A stretch of DNA of 64,000 nt, from contig OZ252253.1 in the NCBI GenBank assembly GCA_965249775.1, positions 3,348,001-3,412,000 of the forward strand, in the 5' to 3' direction. Positions 15,464-23,885 of the stretch are shown here, in pieces. Below the pieces are notes generated by a model that saw only the letters and a list, made by a program, of their open reading frames with translations, made no database searches and was not told the DNA's origin. The DNA comes from UBA822 sp965249775. Its GTDB lineage: Bacteria; Gemmatimonadota; Gemmatimonadetes; Longimicrobiales; Gaopeijiaceae. How positions within the stretch are numbered: the stretch's first letter is position 1; the number at the start of each line of letters is the position of its first letter. The position numbers and the translations under genes are program-made.

Positions 15464-17029
15464 TCAGTTTCGTGGTGCGGAACCGCGAGCATCTTCGTAA
15501 GTGGCGGTGAAATAGCGATCCAATTCGTCCAGTTCTTGCTGGTGAAACCTAGTGCCCTGGCCAACATCGGCACCGATGATCTGGTGCTGTTGTGTCTCAG
15601 CGTTATAAGCCGGCCAACGGGGCAGGCCTTCGCGGTTCGGGTTGCCGGTCGTGGCGAACTGCACCCAGTAGTCACTCATCAGGTCGGCGATATCCTTGTC
15701 CACCTGGCTGGCTTGCTGGGGCAAGGTGTTGAACACGTATCGAAGTTCCATCGCGTGGGGAGCGCGCTGACTGGGATCATTCAGGTTTCTGGTGAACACA
15801 TACATGAAACTGTTCGCTCGCGTGTTCGCCATCGAGTTCAGGATTTCGCGGTTGGCGCGGGCAAACCAGGCATCGGTGTTGTAGTCGACCTCGGTCGTAT
15901 AGATGTCCTCGTCTGAGTCCGCCAGGTAGTGGTCGGCCAACCCACGTCCACGTGTGCCCCACTCTTCCAGCCTGGCCTCTCGCTGCTCCGCGACGGTGCT
16001 GAACGTGTTGTTCGGCCTGACGAAAAACAGACCCTCACCGTCATTCACGCCAGCCAGAAGAGGCACGACGTTTTGAGATCTCTCACTGAAGATCTCAGCC
16101 GGGGACTTTGGGATGACGTAGCCGTCTTCCACGAGGGACACCTGGAAGCTCAAGCTGATCACGTCGTCCGCGGATAGGGCGCGCATCTCATCCACCGTAA
16201 CGCCACTAGCGGACCTTCCCAGTTCCGTCAGTTTCTCGGCGATCGCCCTCTGTCCTTGCTCTTCCGCACTATTGGTAAAGCCGTTCCCGTTCTTCTGATG
16301 GGTGACATTGGTCGAAGTAATCCAGGTGCTCTCAGAAATGGCTCGATGGAATAATCCTTCGGCCAACGGCGTGGCCAATAGTGCATAGATGCTGGCGCCA
16401 CCAGCAGACTCACCGAAAATGGTGACGTTGTCAGGATCGCCGCCGAAGCCGCTGACGTTCTCACGCACCCACTCCAGCGCAGCGATGTGATCGAGGATGC
16501 CGTAGTTGCCCGATATCCCGCGCTCGGATTCGGCAGAGAGCGCAGGATGCGCCATGAACCCGAAGGCATTCATGCGATAGTTGACCGATACCAGGACCAC
16601 GCCTTTTTCAGCAAAGGCGGAGCCGTCATAAATGCCGTTGCTGCTGGCGCCGGAGCTCCACCCTCCGCCATGGATCCACACCATCACCGGCAAGTCATCA
16701 TCGGCGTCGGCCGTGGTCCAGACATTCAGATACAGACAGTCTTCGCTCTGCAACGCCCGACCGCGCTGCATGCAGGTGGGACCGAAGGTGTCTGCGGCTC
16801 TTACACCCCGCCACGGTGTCGGAGGCTGAGGCGCCTTCCAGCGCAGATCCCCAACGGGCGGGGCGGCAAAGGGAATACCTCTGAACACGGTGACGTCATT
16901 GTCCAGCTCGACTCCAGAAACCTGGCCGTACGTCAGCTGCACCTGTCCGTGGATGGGGAGAGCGGCGGCCGAGAGAGAAAGAGACAAGACAGCAATCGCC
17001 AGTAGACCCTTCAAAGCGGACGTCTTCAT
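15464..17029 (-). CDS. Exported type-B carboxylesterase
   Basis: The product has 521 residues with a Sec signal peptide ('MKTSALKGLLAIAVLSLSLSAAALPIHG'). It is a carboxylesterase/lipase of the type-B alpha/beta-hydrolase family: 'VFRGIPFAAPPVGDLRWKAP', oxyanion-hole 'VWIHGGGWSSGASS', nucleophile elbow 'FGESAGGASI' (catalytic Ser), and C-terminal 'DYWVQFATTGNPN'. It hydrolyses carboxylic esters outside the cytoplasm; the substrate is not predictable. I place the start at 17029 (GAGGAAA upstream, signal peptide at once); the frame stays open to 17098, but that extension is made of a tandem repeat. Confidence 0.9.
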   Translation of the reverse strand: MKTSALKGLLAIAVLSLSLSAAALPIHGQVQLTYGQVSGVELDNDVTVFRGIPFAAPPVGDLRWKAPQPPTPWRGVRAADTFGPTCMQRGRALQSEDCLYLNVWTTADADDDLPVMVWIHGGGWSSGASSNGIYDGSAFAEKGVVLVSVNYRMNAFGFMAHPALSAESERGISGNYGILDHIAALEWVRENVSGFGGDPDNVTIFGESAGGASIYALLATPLAEGLFHRAISESTWITSTNVTHQKNGNGFTNSAEEQGQRAIAEKLTELGRSASGVTVDEMRALSADDVISLSFQVSLVEDGYVIPKSPAEIFSERSQNVVPLLAGVNDGEGLFFVRPNNTFSTVAEQREARLEEWGTRGRGLADHYLADSDEDIYTTEVDYNTDAWFARANREILNSMANTRANSFMYVFTRNLNDPSQRAPHAMELRYVFNTLPQQASQVDKDIADLMSDYWVQFATTGNPNREGLPRWPAYNAETQQHQIIGADVGQGTRFHQQELDELDRYFTATYEDARGSAPRN

Positions 17030-17050
17030 GGAAGTTTCCTCGGGATGATG

Positions 17051-17096
17051 GAGTCGAGCCCTGGAATAGAGTCGAGCCGTGTACATAGAGTCGAGC
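17051..17096 (-). repeat. 18-19 bp direct repeats upstream of the carboxylesterase start
   Basis: GAGTCGAGC (plus strand) occurs at 17051, 17069 and 17088, within longer units sharing ATAGAGTCGAGC. The array ends about 20 bases before the ATG. It resembles in size and place the arrays before the PQQ-propeller and DUF1772 genes, but the sequence is different. Confidence 0.75.
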
Positions 17097-17257
17097 ATTG
17101 AATCAACTCTCGCACTTGGACTTGCGGGCAGTGCTCAGGTACAGCGAGACCCAAGAATAGGAGGCGAAGCGGAAAATGTCGAACGCTTGCATCATGAGCT
17201 GTCCACGGGCATCGTAGTCGGCGCGGCAGAGAGCCACCAGGAGAAGTCACAGGTTTC

Positions 17258-17722
17258 GTGATGAAAAACTACGTCCACACACAGATCGGCTATTTTCTGC
17301 TCGCGACCTATGCCGTGCTGATACTGATCGTCGGTTATCTCATCAGGGACGCAGAGCTCAGCGGGCTTCCCCAGGCCGGTCTCATCTTGCTGGTCTTGGC
17401 CCTGATGACGTTCGTAACGTTGAAAGTGAGCGTCGATGAGCAGAAGGTGCAGATACGATTCGGGCCGGGGATATTCAGTAAGGGCTTTCCGTTGAGCGAC
17501 ATCGAGACGTGCGAGGTAGTCAGGAACCGCTGGTTCTACGGCTTGGGGATCAGATACACGCCTCACGGCTGGCTTTATTCGGTTTCCGGTCTCTCTGCGG
17601 TTGAGCTCCAGATGAAGAACGGAAAGCGCTATCGCATAGGGACGGATGATCCTGAAGGACTGGCAAGCGCGATTCTCGACGGCCTGCGCGGTCTAGTTGA
17701 CGCCGCGGCGGGAGGGTCTTGA
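17258..17722 (+). CDS. Membrane-anchored protein with PH-like domain, function unknown
   Basis: The product has about 154 residues. Two membrane helices (about 10-28 and 38-58) are followed by a soluble part ('VSVDEQKVQIRFGPGIFSKGFPLSDIETCEVVRNRWFYGLGIRYTPHGWLY' region) that looks like a bacterial PH-like domain and recurs as conserved hypothetical proteins. GTG at 17258 or the adjacent ATG at 17261 could start it; AGGAGA lies 12-15 bases away, which is rather far. I cannot name a function. Confidence 0.7.
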   Translation: MMKNYVHTQIGYFLLATYAVLILIVGYLIRDAELSGLPQAGLILLVLALMTFVTLKVSVDEQKVQIRFGPGIFSKGFPLSDIETCEVVRNRWFYGLGIRYTPHGWLYSVSGLSAVELQMKNGKRYRIGTDDPEGLASAILDGLRGLVDAAAGGS

Positions 17723-17723
17723 C

Positions 17724-18107
17724 TCAGCTTCCGCCACCTGACGGTGGCACCATGGTGAGGGTTCCCTCTTCCCCGCCCGCGGGCGGGGAAGGCCCTTCGA
17801 AGCTCCCGTCTTCCTGCCGAAGAAGCGTACAATCGACCCGGATGCCGGGCTCCCACCAGAAGGTTAGCTCATCCCCGTCAAGCTGCTCGTCATTGAACGG
17901 CGTCGACCCCTGCGGGCCGCCATTCATGACGATAGAAAGCGCACCGCCGCTCTCACCCACCTCGTAGGTGACGTCGACACTGGGGGTTCCGGGAGGGGAC
18001 ATCGTGCCCGTCCACGTGCCCCGCGCGAGCTCCTGAGCACCTGCCGGGGTCGTGACCCACATCGTAAGCAGAGTAACCATTCCGAGTCCTGCAGCCGTCC
18101 TTTTCAT
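17724..18107 (-). CDS. Small secreted protein of unknown function
   Basis: The product has 127 residues. A signal peptide ('MKRTAAGLGMVTLLTMWVTTPAGAQ') precedes a short beta-rich domain: 'GTWTGTMSPPGTPSVDVTYEV', 'LSIVMNGG', 'LTFWWEPGIRVDCTLLRQEDGSFEG'. This resembles small lipocalin-like secreted domains that open with 'GxWxGxxxPP', but the family is not certain. I start it at the ATG at 18107 because the signal peptide begins there; a longer frame exists upstream but overlaps repeat DNA. A 24-bp palindrome is embedded near the C-terminus. Confidence 0.65.
   Translation of the reverse strand: MKRTAAGLGMVTLLTMWVTTPAGAQELARGTWTGTMSPPGTPSVDVTYEVGESGGALSIVMNGGPQGSTPFNDEQLDGDELTFWWEPGIRVDCTLLRQEDGSFEGPSPPAGGEEGTLTMVPPSGGGS
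17768..17791. repeat. 24-bp perfect GC palindrome inside a small secreted-protein gene
   Basis: The plus strand reads CTTCCCCGCCCG followed by its exact reverse complement. It falls in codons for 'SPPAGGEEG'. As RNA it would fold strongly. Confidence 0.6.
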
Positions 18108-18121
18108 TTCATCGCTCCCGC

Positions 18122-18180
18122 AAAAGGGCCCCTTGTCCGACCGGGATAACGTGAGGGGCGGGACCAATGCGGTCAACGTC
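18122..18180 (+). repeat. Dispersed repeat, copy 1 (upstream of the IS110 transposase)
   Basis: The core GATAACGTGAGGGGC at 18145-18159 and GCGGTCAAC downstream also occur at 25056-25110 in the same order and spacing. It ends 80 bases before the transposase start. Confidence 0.6.
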
Positions 18181-19760
18181 GAACACAACTTGAAAGCACG
18201 CCCCCTGCGGGTACCGTGGAGTTGCGAAACGACCATGGACCACAGCAGAGGGCGGCTCTCATGAAACGAACGACGAAGTATGTGGGGCTCGACGTGCATC
18301 AGGCAATGACAGTGGCAACGGTTCGAAACGCAGGGGGGCGTGTGATCGCGCGTAGCGTGGTCGAGACGAGCGACAAATCGATCCGGGAGTTCTTCAGCGC
18401 GATGGCTGGCTCGGTGCACGTGGTGTTCGAGGAGGGAACGCAGGCGCAGTGGCTGTATGACCTACTGAGTCCTCGGGTGGATCGGGTGATCGTGTGTGAC
18501 CGCAGAGGCGAGAAGCGCTCGGGTAACAAGGGGGACCAGGTCGATGCCGACGATCTGTCGGAGCAGTTGCGGTGCGGCAGGCTGCGAGCGGTCTACCATG
18601 GCGCACACGGCCGAGCCGACCTCAAGGAGCTGACTCGAGCCTATCGTAACCTCGTCGAGGACGGCACGCGCGTGATGCTGCGGCTCAAGGCACTGTTCCG
18701 TGCGCGGGCCATCCGAACCACGGGCGGCGGTGTCTACCAGCCGAAGGGGCGCGCCGCCTGGGTCGCACAGCTACCCGAGCACGGTGCTCGGCTACGTGCC
18801 GAGACCCTGTACGCTCAGCTTGATGTGCTTCGGACTCAGCGCAAGAAGACCAAGGCGGCCATGGTGGCCGAAGCGAAGCGCGATCCGGCCTTTGGCGTGC
18901 TCAAGACGATCCCCTACTTCGGGCCCGTGCGTATCGCGCTGTTGTTGGCAACCATCGGTACGCCATGGCGCTTCCGCACGAAGCGCAACCTGTGGGCCTA
19001 TGCCGGACTCGCCGTCGTCACGCGCTCGAGCGCCGACTACGAGTTGTTCGACGGGCGTCCTCGGCGGCGCCGTCGGCCTCCGCTCACGCGAGGGTTGAAC
19101 CGCAACCACAATCGCGTACTCAAGAATGTCTTTAAGGGCGCCGCCAACGTAGCCATCGGACGTCGGGGCCCATTCCAAGACTTCTATCACCGTATGATCG
19201 AGCGCGGGATGCGCGAGGAGCTCGCCCGTGTGACGCTGGCTCGCAAGCTCGCCGCGCTCACCCTTCGTCTACTCAAAACCGGAGAAGTCTTTGATCCGAC
19301 CCAGCTGAGTCGACCCCAAATGTAGAGGGGGTTCGTCGTCCTGGAGCGTGGGTGCAGCGCTTGACCCTCGATCCCTTGGAACGTCGAATCCCCCGGACGA
19401 CGGTGCGGGAGGCAGTCTCAAGCAGAGACGTACGCCAGGCTCCCAGTCACGCCGAGGCACGAGTCTAACTCCAGGCCCTTCCGCAGAACCCGAAGAAGTG
19501 TCAGGCCGGCCCCAGGCTGAGTCTCAGATAGAACCATGGTTCGCGTCGTACGACCCAGGTCCACTCAATCAAGTCCGGACGGATCGATCACCCAAGCGAG
19601 GATCATCATGGTCGACACGAAGACTGACTCATCCAGCATACCGCTCTCTGACGACCGGGCTAATCCAACCAAGGGGCTGAGTGCCAAGCGCTCCACCGCT
19701 TCGCATCCGGCCGGGGCGGAGCCCGGTCTTGACACTCTCTTTCATAGAGCCTCTCTGCAT
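18181..19760 (+). mobile_element. IS110-family insertion sequence (ends approximate)
   Basis: The transposase gene defines the element. IS110 elements lack clear terminal inverted repeats and make no target duplication, so the ends cannot be fixed by eye. TTGACA at 19729-19734 resembles the -35 box that many IS110 right ends carry to form a promoter on the excised circle, so I place the right end near 19760. The left end is a guess. Recent work shows IS110 elements encode a bridge RNA in a non-coding end; the 400-bp downstream flank is the roomier candidate here. Confidence 0.5.
18261..19325 (+). CDS. IS110-family transposase/recombinase (intact)
   Basis: The product has 354 residues. The N-terminal RuvC-like DEDD domain shows Asp11 in 'YVGLDVHQ', Glu57/58 in 'VVFEEGTQ' and the pair D95/D98 in 'DQVDADDLS'. 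The C-terminal transposase-20 domain has 'LKTIPYFGPVRIALLLATIGTPWRFRTKRNLWAYAGL' (helix-hairpin-helix region) and 'VVTRSSADYE', where the catalytic serine is expected. All key residues are present and the frame is uninterrupted, so it may be active. The ATG at 18261 has AGAGGG upstream; an open frame extends to 18216. Only one copy is in the window. Confidence 0.93.
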   Translation: MKRTTKYVGLDVHQAMTVATVRNAGGRVIARSVVETSDKSIREFFSAMAGSVHVVFEEGTQAQWLYDLLSPRVDRVIVCDRRGEKRSGNKGDQVDADDLSEQLRCGRLRAVYHGAHGRADLKELTRAYRNLVEDGTRVMLRLKALFRARAIRTTGGGVYQPKGRAAWVAQLPEHGARLRAETLYAQLDVLRTQRKKTKAAMVAEAKRDPAFGVLKTIPYFGPVRIALLLATIGTPWRFRTKRNLWAYAGLAVVTRSSADYELFDGRPRRRRRPPLTRGLNRNHNRVLKNVFKGAANVAIGRRGPFQDFYHRMIERGMREELARVTLARKLAALTLRLLKTGEVFDPTQLSRPQM

Positions 19761-19859
19761 TCCCGGCGGGGAGCCCGACTAGGCACGCAACAACGGCACG
19801 GGTTCAAATCCTCTTCGAGCGGGTACTCAAACAAGAAGCACCCCTAAAGGAGTACCTCA
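19326..19859. other. Intergenic region between the IS110 transposase and the GAPDH-like gene
   Basis: No gene seen. An 8-bp inverted pair CGTCGTCC (19334-19341) / GGACGACG (19395-19402) lies just after the transposase and could be part of a structured RNA. TTGACA is at 19729. A tRNA-like T-loop string GGTTCAAATCC occurs at 19801-19811, but no tRNA could be folded around it. Confidence 0.5.
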
Positions 19860-20930
19860 ATGGGCAAGAACATTGTCCACGTCATCGGAACCGGGACGAT
19901 TGGTGAGCCATTGGTCGGCCTGCTGGCTGTTCACAGGGAAGACTTCAACATCGATGAGGTCACATTCCACAAGAACATGCCCTACAGCCACGACCGTCCC
20001 AAGCTCCTGCAGATGATCGCAAAGGGTGCCAACATGGCGACCCGGAAGGACCGCATCGAGAAGTTCAAAGAGCAGGGCATCGAGGTCGCCTACGAGCAGG
20101 AGGAAGCGATCGCGCGGGCGACGGTGGTGATCGATTGCACGCCAAGCGGCATCGGGATCGACAACAAGAACGAGTTCTACAAGAAATATCGCGACAAGGT
20201 ACGTGGGTTCATCGCCCAGGGCTCTGAGTTCGGCTTCGGCACGATGTACGCACGAGGCATCAACGACGAAGTGATTGACGACAGCGACCCGCAATTCGTA
20301 CACGTGGTCAGCTGCAATACGCACAATCTGGCCGCGTTGCTGCAAACTCTGGGGGATGACGGCAACGGGGGACTGGGGATCGAGGAAGGACGTTTCGTGT
20401 GTTTGCGGCGGGCGAACGACATTTCACAAAACAGCGCTTTCGTACCGGCGCCGCAGCTCGGCGTTCACTCTGACCCTCGGTTCGGCACCCATCACGCTCA
20501 CGATGCGTACCATCTGTTCAAGACCAAGGGTATCGAGCTGGATCTGTATTCGAGCGCCGTCAAGCTCAATACGCAGTACATGCACGCGGTGCACTTCTCG
20601 ATTCGAACAAAGCACCAGATCAGCGTCGAAGAAGCCCTCGCCCGGTTGTGCGAGAACAAGCGCGTGGCATTGACCGAGAAGCTCTCGGCCAACGACATCT
20701 TCTCGTTCGGTCGCGAGCACGGTCACTACGGCCGTATCCTGAGCCATACCGTGGTGCCCACCCCGACCCTCGCGGCTCGGGGAGACCACGAGATCGTGGG
20801 CTCTTGCTTTACCCCACAGGACGGCAATTCATTGCTGTCTTCGATCGCTCAGACATTGCGGTGGTTGGATCGGGACAGCCTGGAAGACCGGATCGATTGT
20901 CTACGACCGTATCTGTTCCAGGCGATCTAG
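19860..20930 (+). CDS. Type II (archaeal-type) glyceraldehyde-3-phosphate dehydrogenase-like protein
   Basis: The product has 356 residues. It opens with a Rossmann loop 'VHVIGTGTIGEPLVGLL', has 'VVIDCTPSGIGIDNKN' as in archaeal GAPDH ('DxTPxGxGxxN'), and a likely catalytic Cys in 'HVVSCNTHNLAALL', where archaeal enzymes have SCNT. 'LCLRRANDISQNSAFVPAPQLG'-like text (actual start VCLRRAND) parallels the archaeal 'RRAxDP...' region, and 'NTQYMHAVHFSIRTK' the C-terminal active-site strand. The length fits type II enzymes (about 340). It may oxidise a sugar phosphate or related aldehyde with NAD(P); substrate not proven. AAAGGAG precedes the ATG. Confidence 0.7.
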   Translation: MGKNIVHVIGTGTIGEPLVGLLAVHREDFNIDEVTFHKNMPYSHDRPKLLQMIAKGANMATRKDRIEKFKEQGIEVAYEQEEAIARATVVIDCTPSGIGIDNKNEFYKKYRDKVRGFIAQGSEFGFGTMYARGINDEVIDDSDPQFVHVVSCNTHNLAALLQTLGDDGNGGLGIEEGRFVCLRRANDISQNSAFVPAPQLGVHSDPRFGTHHAHDAYHLFKTKGIELDLYSSAVKLNTQYMHAVHFSIRTKHQISVEEALARLCENKRVALTEKLSANDIFSFGREHGHYGRILSHTVVPTPTLAARGDHEIVGSCFTPQDGNSLLSSIAQTLRWLDRDSLEDRIDCLRPYLFQAI

Positions 20931-20967
20931 GGAGTACGAACGCAAACCCCATGGAGAGTAACCGAGA

Positions 20968-21330
20968 ATGATCACCGCCATGAACCGGATCTATGTGGTG
21001 CCGGAGTACACCGAGCAGTTCGAGCAGCGCTTCCGGACGCGAGCGGGGCTGGTGGACGGGATGCCCGGGTTTGTCTGGAACAAGGTACTGCGCCCAGTCA
21101 ATCCGGGAGGCCCATACATTGTCTTGACACTGTGGGAATCCCGGGCCGCGTTCGATGCGTGGGTACAGTCGGACGAGTTTGTGAAAGGGCATGCACGCTC
21201 CGGCACGCTTCCGCAAGAGGCGTTCATGCAACCGAGCCAGCTCGAGTTGCACGAGGTCTTCACGGACTCGAGCCAACCGGATCTCGAGCCGGAACCGCGT
21301 GGCAAGCCAGTTGCCTTTCACGGCACCTAG
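20968..21330 (+). CDS. Antibiotic-biosynthesis-monooxygenase (ABM) domain protein
   Basis: The product has 120 residues. 'NRIYVVPEYTEQFEQRFRTRAGLVDGMPGFVWNKVLRPV' and 'YIVLTLWESRAAFDAWVQSDEFVKGH' give the ABM/HmoA ferredoxin-like fold found in haem-degrading monooxygenases and small quinone monooxygenases. The HmoA-like 'FxxWxxSxEFxxxH' pattern suggests haem binding or degradation, but this is inference. ATG at 20968 or 20980 could be used. It follows the GAPDH-like gene by 37 bases and may share its transcript. Confidence 0.85.
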   Translation: MITAMNRIYVVPEYTEQFEQRFRTRAGLVDGMPGFVWNKVLRPVNPGGPYIVLTLWESRAAFDAWVQSDEFVKGHARSGTLPQEAFMQPSQLELHEVFTDSSQPDLEPEPRGKPVAFHGT

Positions 21331-21370
21331 GGTGGCGAGCGCCGAGCCTGCAGCCCATCGTTCGCCCGAG

Positions 21371-22936
21371 ATGACCTCGGTTCTGAAGCGTAAAGGACGG
21401 GCCTGGACGGTAATGGGCGTCCTCGCAGTCGCTGCGCTGGCCGCCGCGAGCCTGGTGGGCGTGCGCGGCGCGGCGGAGCCTCCCCTGGCGGCGGAGCCTC
21501 ACCTGGCCGTGGCAGACCCACCGCTGGCGTATGACCTGGCTCCGCTTCCGGCGGGCCTCGACTCCCTTACGAGCCTAGAGGTCGTCGCCACGCGGATCGA
21601 AGAATGCGCCGACGACTGCTCGGGGATCGTCTACTTCTGGTCCAAGCGCATGCCTCTCTCCCGCTCGGGGATTGCCGAGATCTCCAGCGCGGCCCGGAGG
21701 GTGGGGATGCGGCTTACGTTGGTGGGCACCGAGGAAGCGTACGAATACGCCTCGGCCGATCCGGAGGGCGGAGCCGACGCGATTCCGGATCGCGGGGCCG
21801 GTGCGATCCCGATCATCGACGCGATGCTTGCCGCGGGGGCTCTGGCCCACGCGCCGGCGGTCGTCGTCCATGACGAGGGACAGGTGGTCGGCCACGCCAT
21901 CCTGGGGTACAAGACCGCCGAGACGTACGAGGGGATGATTGGGCGGCGGATTTCCGGGACGACCTCGGGCAGGGCGAGCAGCGGCGTCACCGGTTCATTG
22001 CCGATGCTTTCCACCGAGGTGCGCGCTGCATCGCTTCCCGCTTCGTCGGAAGGCGGCCGTCCTCTGGTGGATTACGAGGCGGTCGGGACTCCGGGCGCCT
22101 ATTTCCGGTGGGTCCCGGGGAGACAAGCTCTCGCCTATGAGTCGCGACAGCGGATCTACCTCCTCGACCTGGCGGACGGGCAGAGCCGTCTCGCGCCCGG
22201 GTACGTCGACTTCGTCCCGACGCCCGACGGCCGGTATTTCGTGACACCAGGCCCCGGCAGAATGGGCCTCGCCTTCTACGAGGCGGACGAAGTGTTCGAT
22301 GCCGCGCGAGCCAACAGGTCAGGCTCGGTGGAGCCGTTCTTTTCAGATCGGCAAATGCGAGACCAGTACCCGTCAGTGGGTATCCTGGAGCAGGACGAGT
22401 CCCGGACGGTGTATCGAGTGCTCACGAGCTGGTACGAGGGCATCGTCTACCGCGACTACGAGGTCCAAGTCGATCCCCGGACTGGCGCTCCTCTGTTCCG
22501 GCCGATCGGTGAGCCGGTTGCGCCGTGTCGGGAAATGTCGCTCTCGACCCCAATCATGTCGCAGGACGGGACAGAGGTCGCCGCTCGCGACGAGTCGACC
22601 GGCACCACGAAGATCTTCCGATTCCTCACCTCCGGACGCTGTACCGAGGTCGTCGACCTAGGCGTCCAGACCGGCAAGGTGGCGTGGCACCGAACCGGTC
22701 GGCTGCTGGCGTTCGCCAGGCCACGCGTGCGGCGGCGGGGGGTGGTCGATGAAAGCTCACAGGGGATCTTCCTCTTCGACCGGGATCGGCGGAGTCTCAC
22801 TAGGCTCAGCGACAGTGAAGGCGCCAGCCGGCTCGCCTTCCCGGATTTCATCGGGGATGATTCCGTCGTCTTCCTTATTCCCGGCCCGGCGAGGGGGGAG
22901 CCGAGCGTCTTCCGCGCGGTCGACGGAATCCGTTAG
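21371..22936 (+). CDS. Envelope protein: thioredoxin-like domain fused to a TolB-like beta-propeller
   Basis: The product has about 521 residues. A basic N-terminus and one membrane segment ('VMGVLAVAALAAASLVGV') act as signal or anchor. Residues of about 60-180 contain 'CSGIVYFWSKRMPLSRSGIAEISSAARRVG' and 'APAVVVHDEGQVVGHAILGYKTAETYEGMI', a thioredoxin-like fold with no CxxC. The rest is a WD40/TolB-like propeller ('LLDLADGQSRLAPGYVDFVPTPDGRYFV', 'GIFLFDRDRRSLTRLSDSEGASRLAFPDF'). A GTG at 21332, two bases after the ABM stop, is an alternative start. Two 18-bp repeats encode 'AEPPLAAEPHLA' just after the anchor. Confidence 0.75.
   Translation: MTSVLKRKGRAWTVMGVLAVAALAAASLVGVRGAAEPPLAAEPHLAVADPPLAYDLAPLPAGLDSLTSLEVVATRIEECADDCSGIVYFWSKRMPLSRSGIAEISSAARRVGMRLTLVGTEEAYEYASADPEGGADAIPDRGAGAIPIIDAMLAAGALAHAPAVVVHDEGQVVGHAILGYKTAETYEGMIGRRISGTTSGRASSGVTGSLPMLSTEVRAASLPASSEGGRPLVDYEAVGTPGAYFRWVPGRQALAYESRQRIYLLDLADGQSRLAPGYVDFVPTPDGRYFVTPGPGRMGLAFYEADEVFDAARANRSGSVEPFFSDRQMRDQYPSVGILEQDESRTVYRVLTSWYEGIVYRDYEVQVDPRTGAPLFRPIGEPVAPCREMSLSTPIMSQDGTEVAARDESTGTTKIFRFLTSGRCTEVVDLGVQTGKVAWHRTGRLLAFARPRVRRRGVVDESSQGIFLFDRDRRSLTRLSDSEGASRLAFPDFIGDDSVVFLIPGPARGEPSVFRAVDGIR
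21473..21508 (+). repeat. 18-bp in-frame tandem repeat (AEPxLA)
   Basis: GCGGAGCCTCCCCTGGCG and GCGGAGCCTCACCTGGCC are adjacent, with a third, more diverged 21-bp copy after them. They lengthen the linker after the membrane anchor. Confidence 0.8.
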
Positions 22937-22991
22937 AGCCCGTCGACGGCGACGCGGCGCCCAGGGCCAGCTACGAGATCTGGCCGGCGGG

Positions 22992-23753
22992 CTAGTAGAT
23001 GATGCGGTCGATCCGGTGCCTCCGGTCACGGTTCAGTTGTGGGGGCGGGGCGGGTGTGGGATGCCAGCTGGGCCACCAGGCACTGGAAAACAGATACATG
23101 GCCTTCCGTGGGACTCCCGTCGTGAACTTCTCCATGGGCACACCGTCCACGAGGAAGCGTACCCGGCGGGGCGACCACTCGATTCGGTAGTCGTGGAACC
23201 GGGCTGCGGGATCGAAGGGAAGTGTGTGTCTTGCGTGGTTGGTTTGCACTCCGGCAACCCAGGTGGTGAACCAGATCTGCCGGGATCCGTCGTTGAAAAT
23301 CTCGATGTCGATCTCATCGTTGTCTAGGTCCAGCTGGTACCAGAAGAACGTGGAGATCGTCCCGGGCGCCCGCGGCGTTCTCAGCCGGATCTCTGCGTTG
23401 CGAAATCGCATTCGCGAAGCGGACACGATCTCGCCGCCGTTGTAGCTGTGGGCGGGAATCGTGATGAGGAGCTTGCCGTTCCTGTGGCTGACGTTGTCAG
23501 GTTCGAACTCGCCTCGGCCGAGGGGGTGGTCGCGGGCGATCCACTCGGTCATATCCCAGCGGCGGAAATTTTCGACCCTCGGGCCACCTCTTGGGCGACG
23601 GTTGCGTCCGCGGGCCAGAGCGGATGATTCCGACTCTTCGAATGATTGTGACTCTTCGGGGCCGACGAGCCCGCCTTCATCCGTGCAGCCGGCAAGCGTG
23701 GCGAGCGCGATCATGAGGAACCAGCTTGGCATGTAACGACTTGGCGTGGACAT
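22992..23753 (-). CDS. Lipoprotein glycoside hydrolase family 16-like
   Basis: The product has 253 residues. A lipoprotein signal ends at 'TLAGC' (Cys22), followed by a Ser/Glu-rich linker. The catalytic signature 'DEIDIEIFN' (GH16 ExDxxE nucleophile and acid/base) is intact, with 'TISTFFWYQLD' before it and 'FHDYRIEWSPRRVRFLVDG' after it, as in beta-glucanase and agarase-type jelly rolls. It should cleave a beta-glucan or galactan at the cell surface; specificity is not readable. The C-terminus is His/Arg/Pro-rich. It is transcribed alone toward the propeller gene. Confidence 0.88.
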   Translation of the reverse strand: MSTPSRYMPSWFLMIALATLAGCTDEGGLVGPEESQSFEESESSALARGRNRRPRGGPRVENFRRWDMTEWIARDHPLGRGEFEPDNVSHRNGKLLITIPAHSYNGGEIVSASRMRFRNAEIRLRTPRAPGTISTFFWYQLDLDNDEIDIEIFNDGSRQIWFTTWVAGVQTNHARHTLPFDPAARFHDYRIEWSPRRVRFLVDGVPMEKFTTGVPRKAMYLFSSAWWPSWHPTPAPPPQLNRDRRHRIDRIIY

Positions 23754-23885
23754 CGAACCTCCAGAAACGGGCTACGGACGTCGGTGCGGCGGACCGGCAC
23801 CGGCGACGGCAAGGCGGCGAATGTGACGGGAGGTCCTCGGGCTCGCAATAGTGGCCTATGATGTACGCCGATGTGACGCGTGGCC

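Noticed and set aside
17029..17098. Longer start for the carboxylesterase
   Set aside because: The added residues are translated tandem repeat, and the signal peptide and ribosome binding site fit the ATG at 17029.
19690..19830. tRNA-like T-loop (GGTTCAAATCC) after a TTGACA box
   Set aside because: No acceptor or anticodon stem could be folded at the right distances; the T-stem itself has a mismatch.
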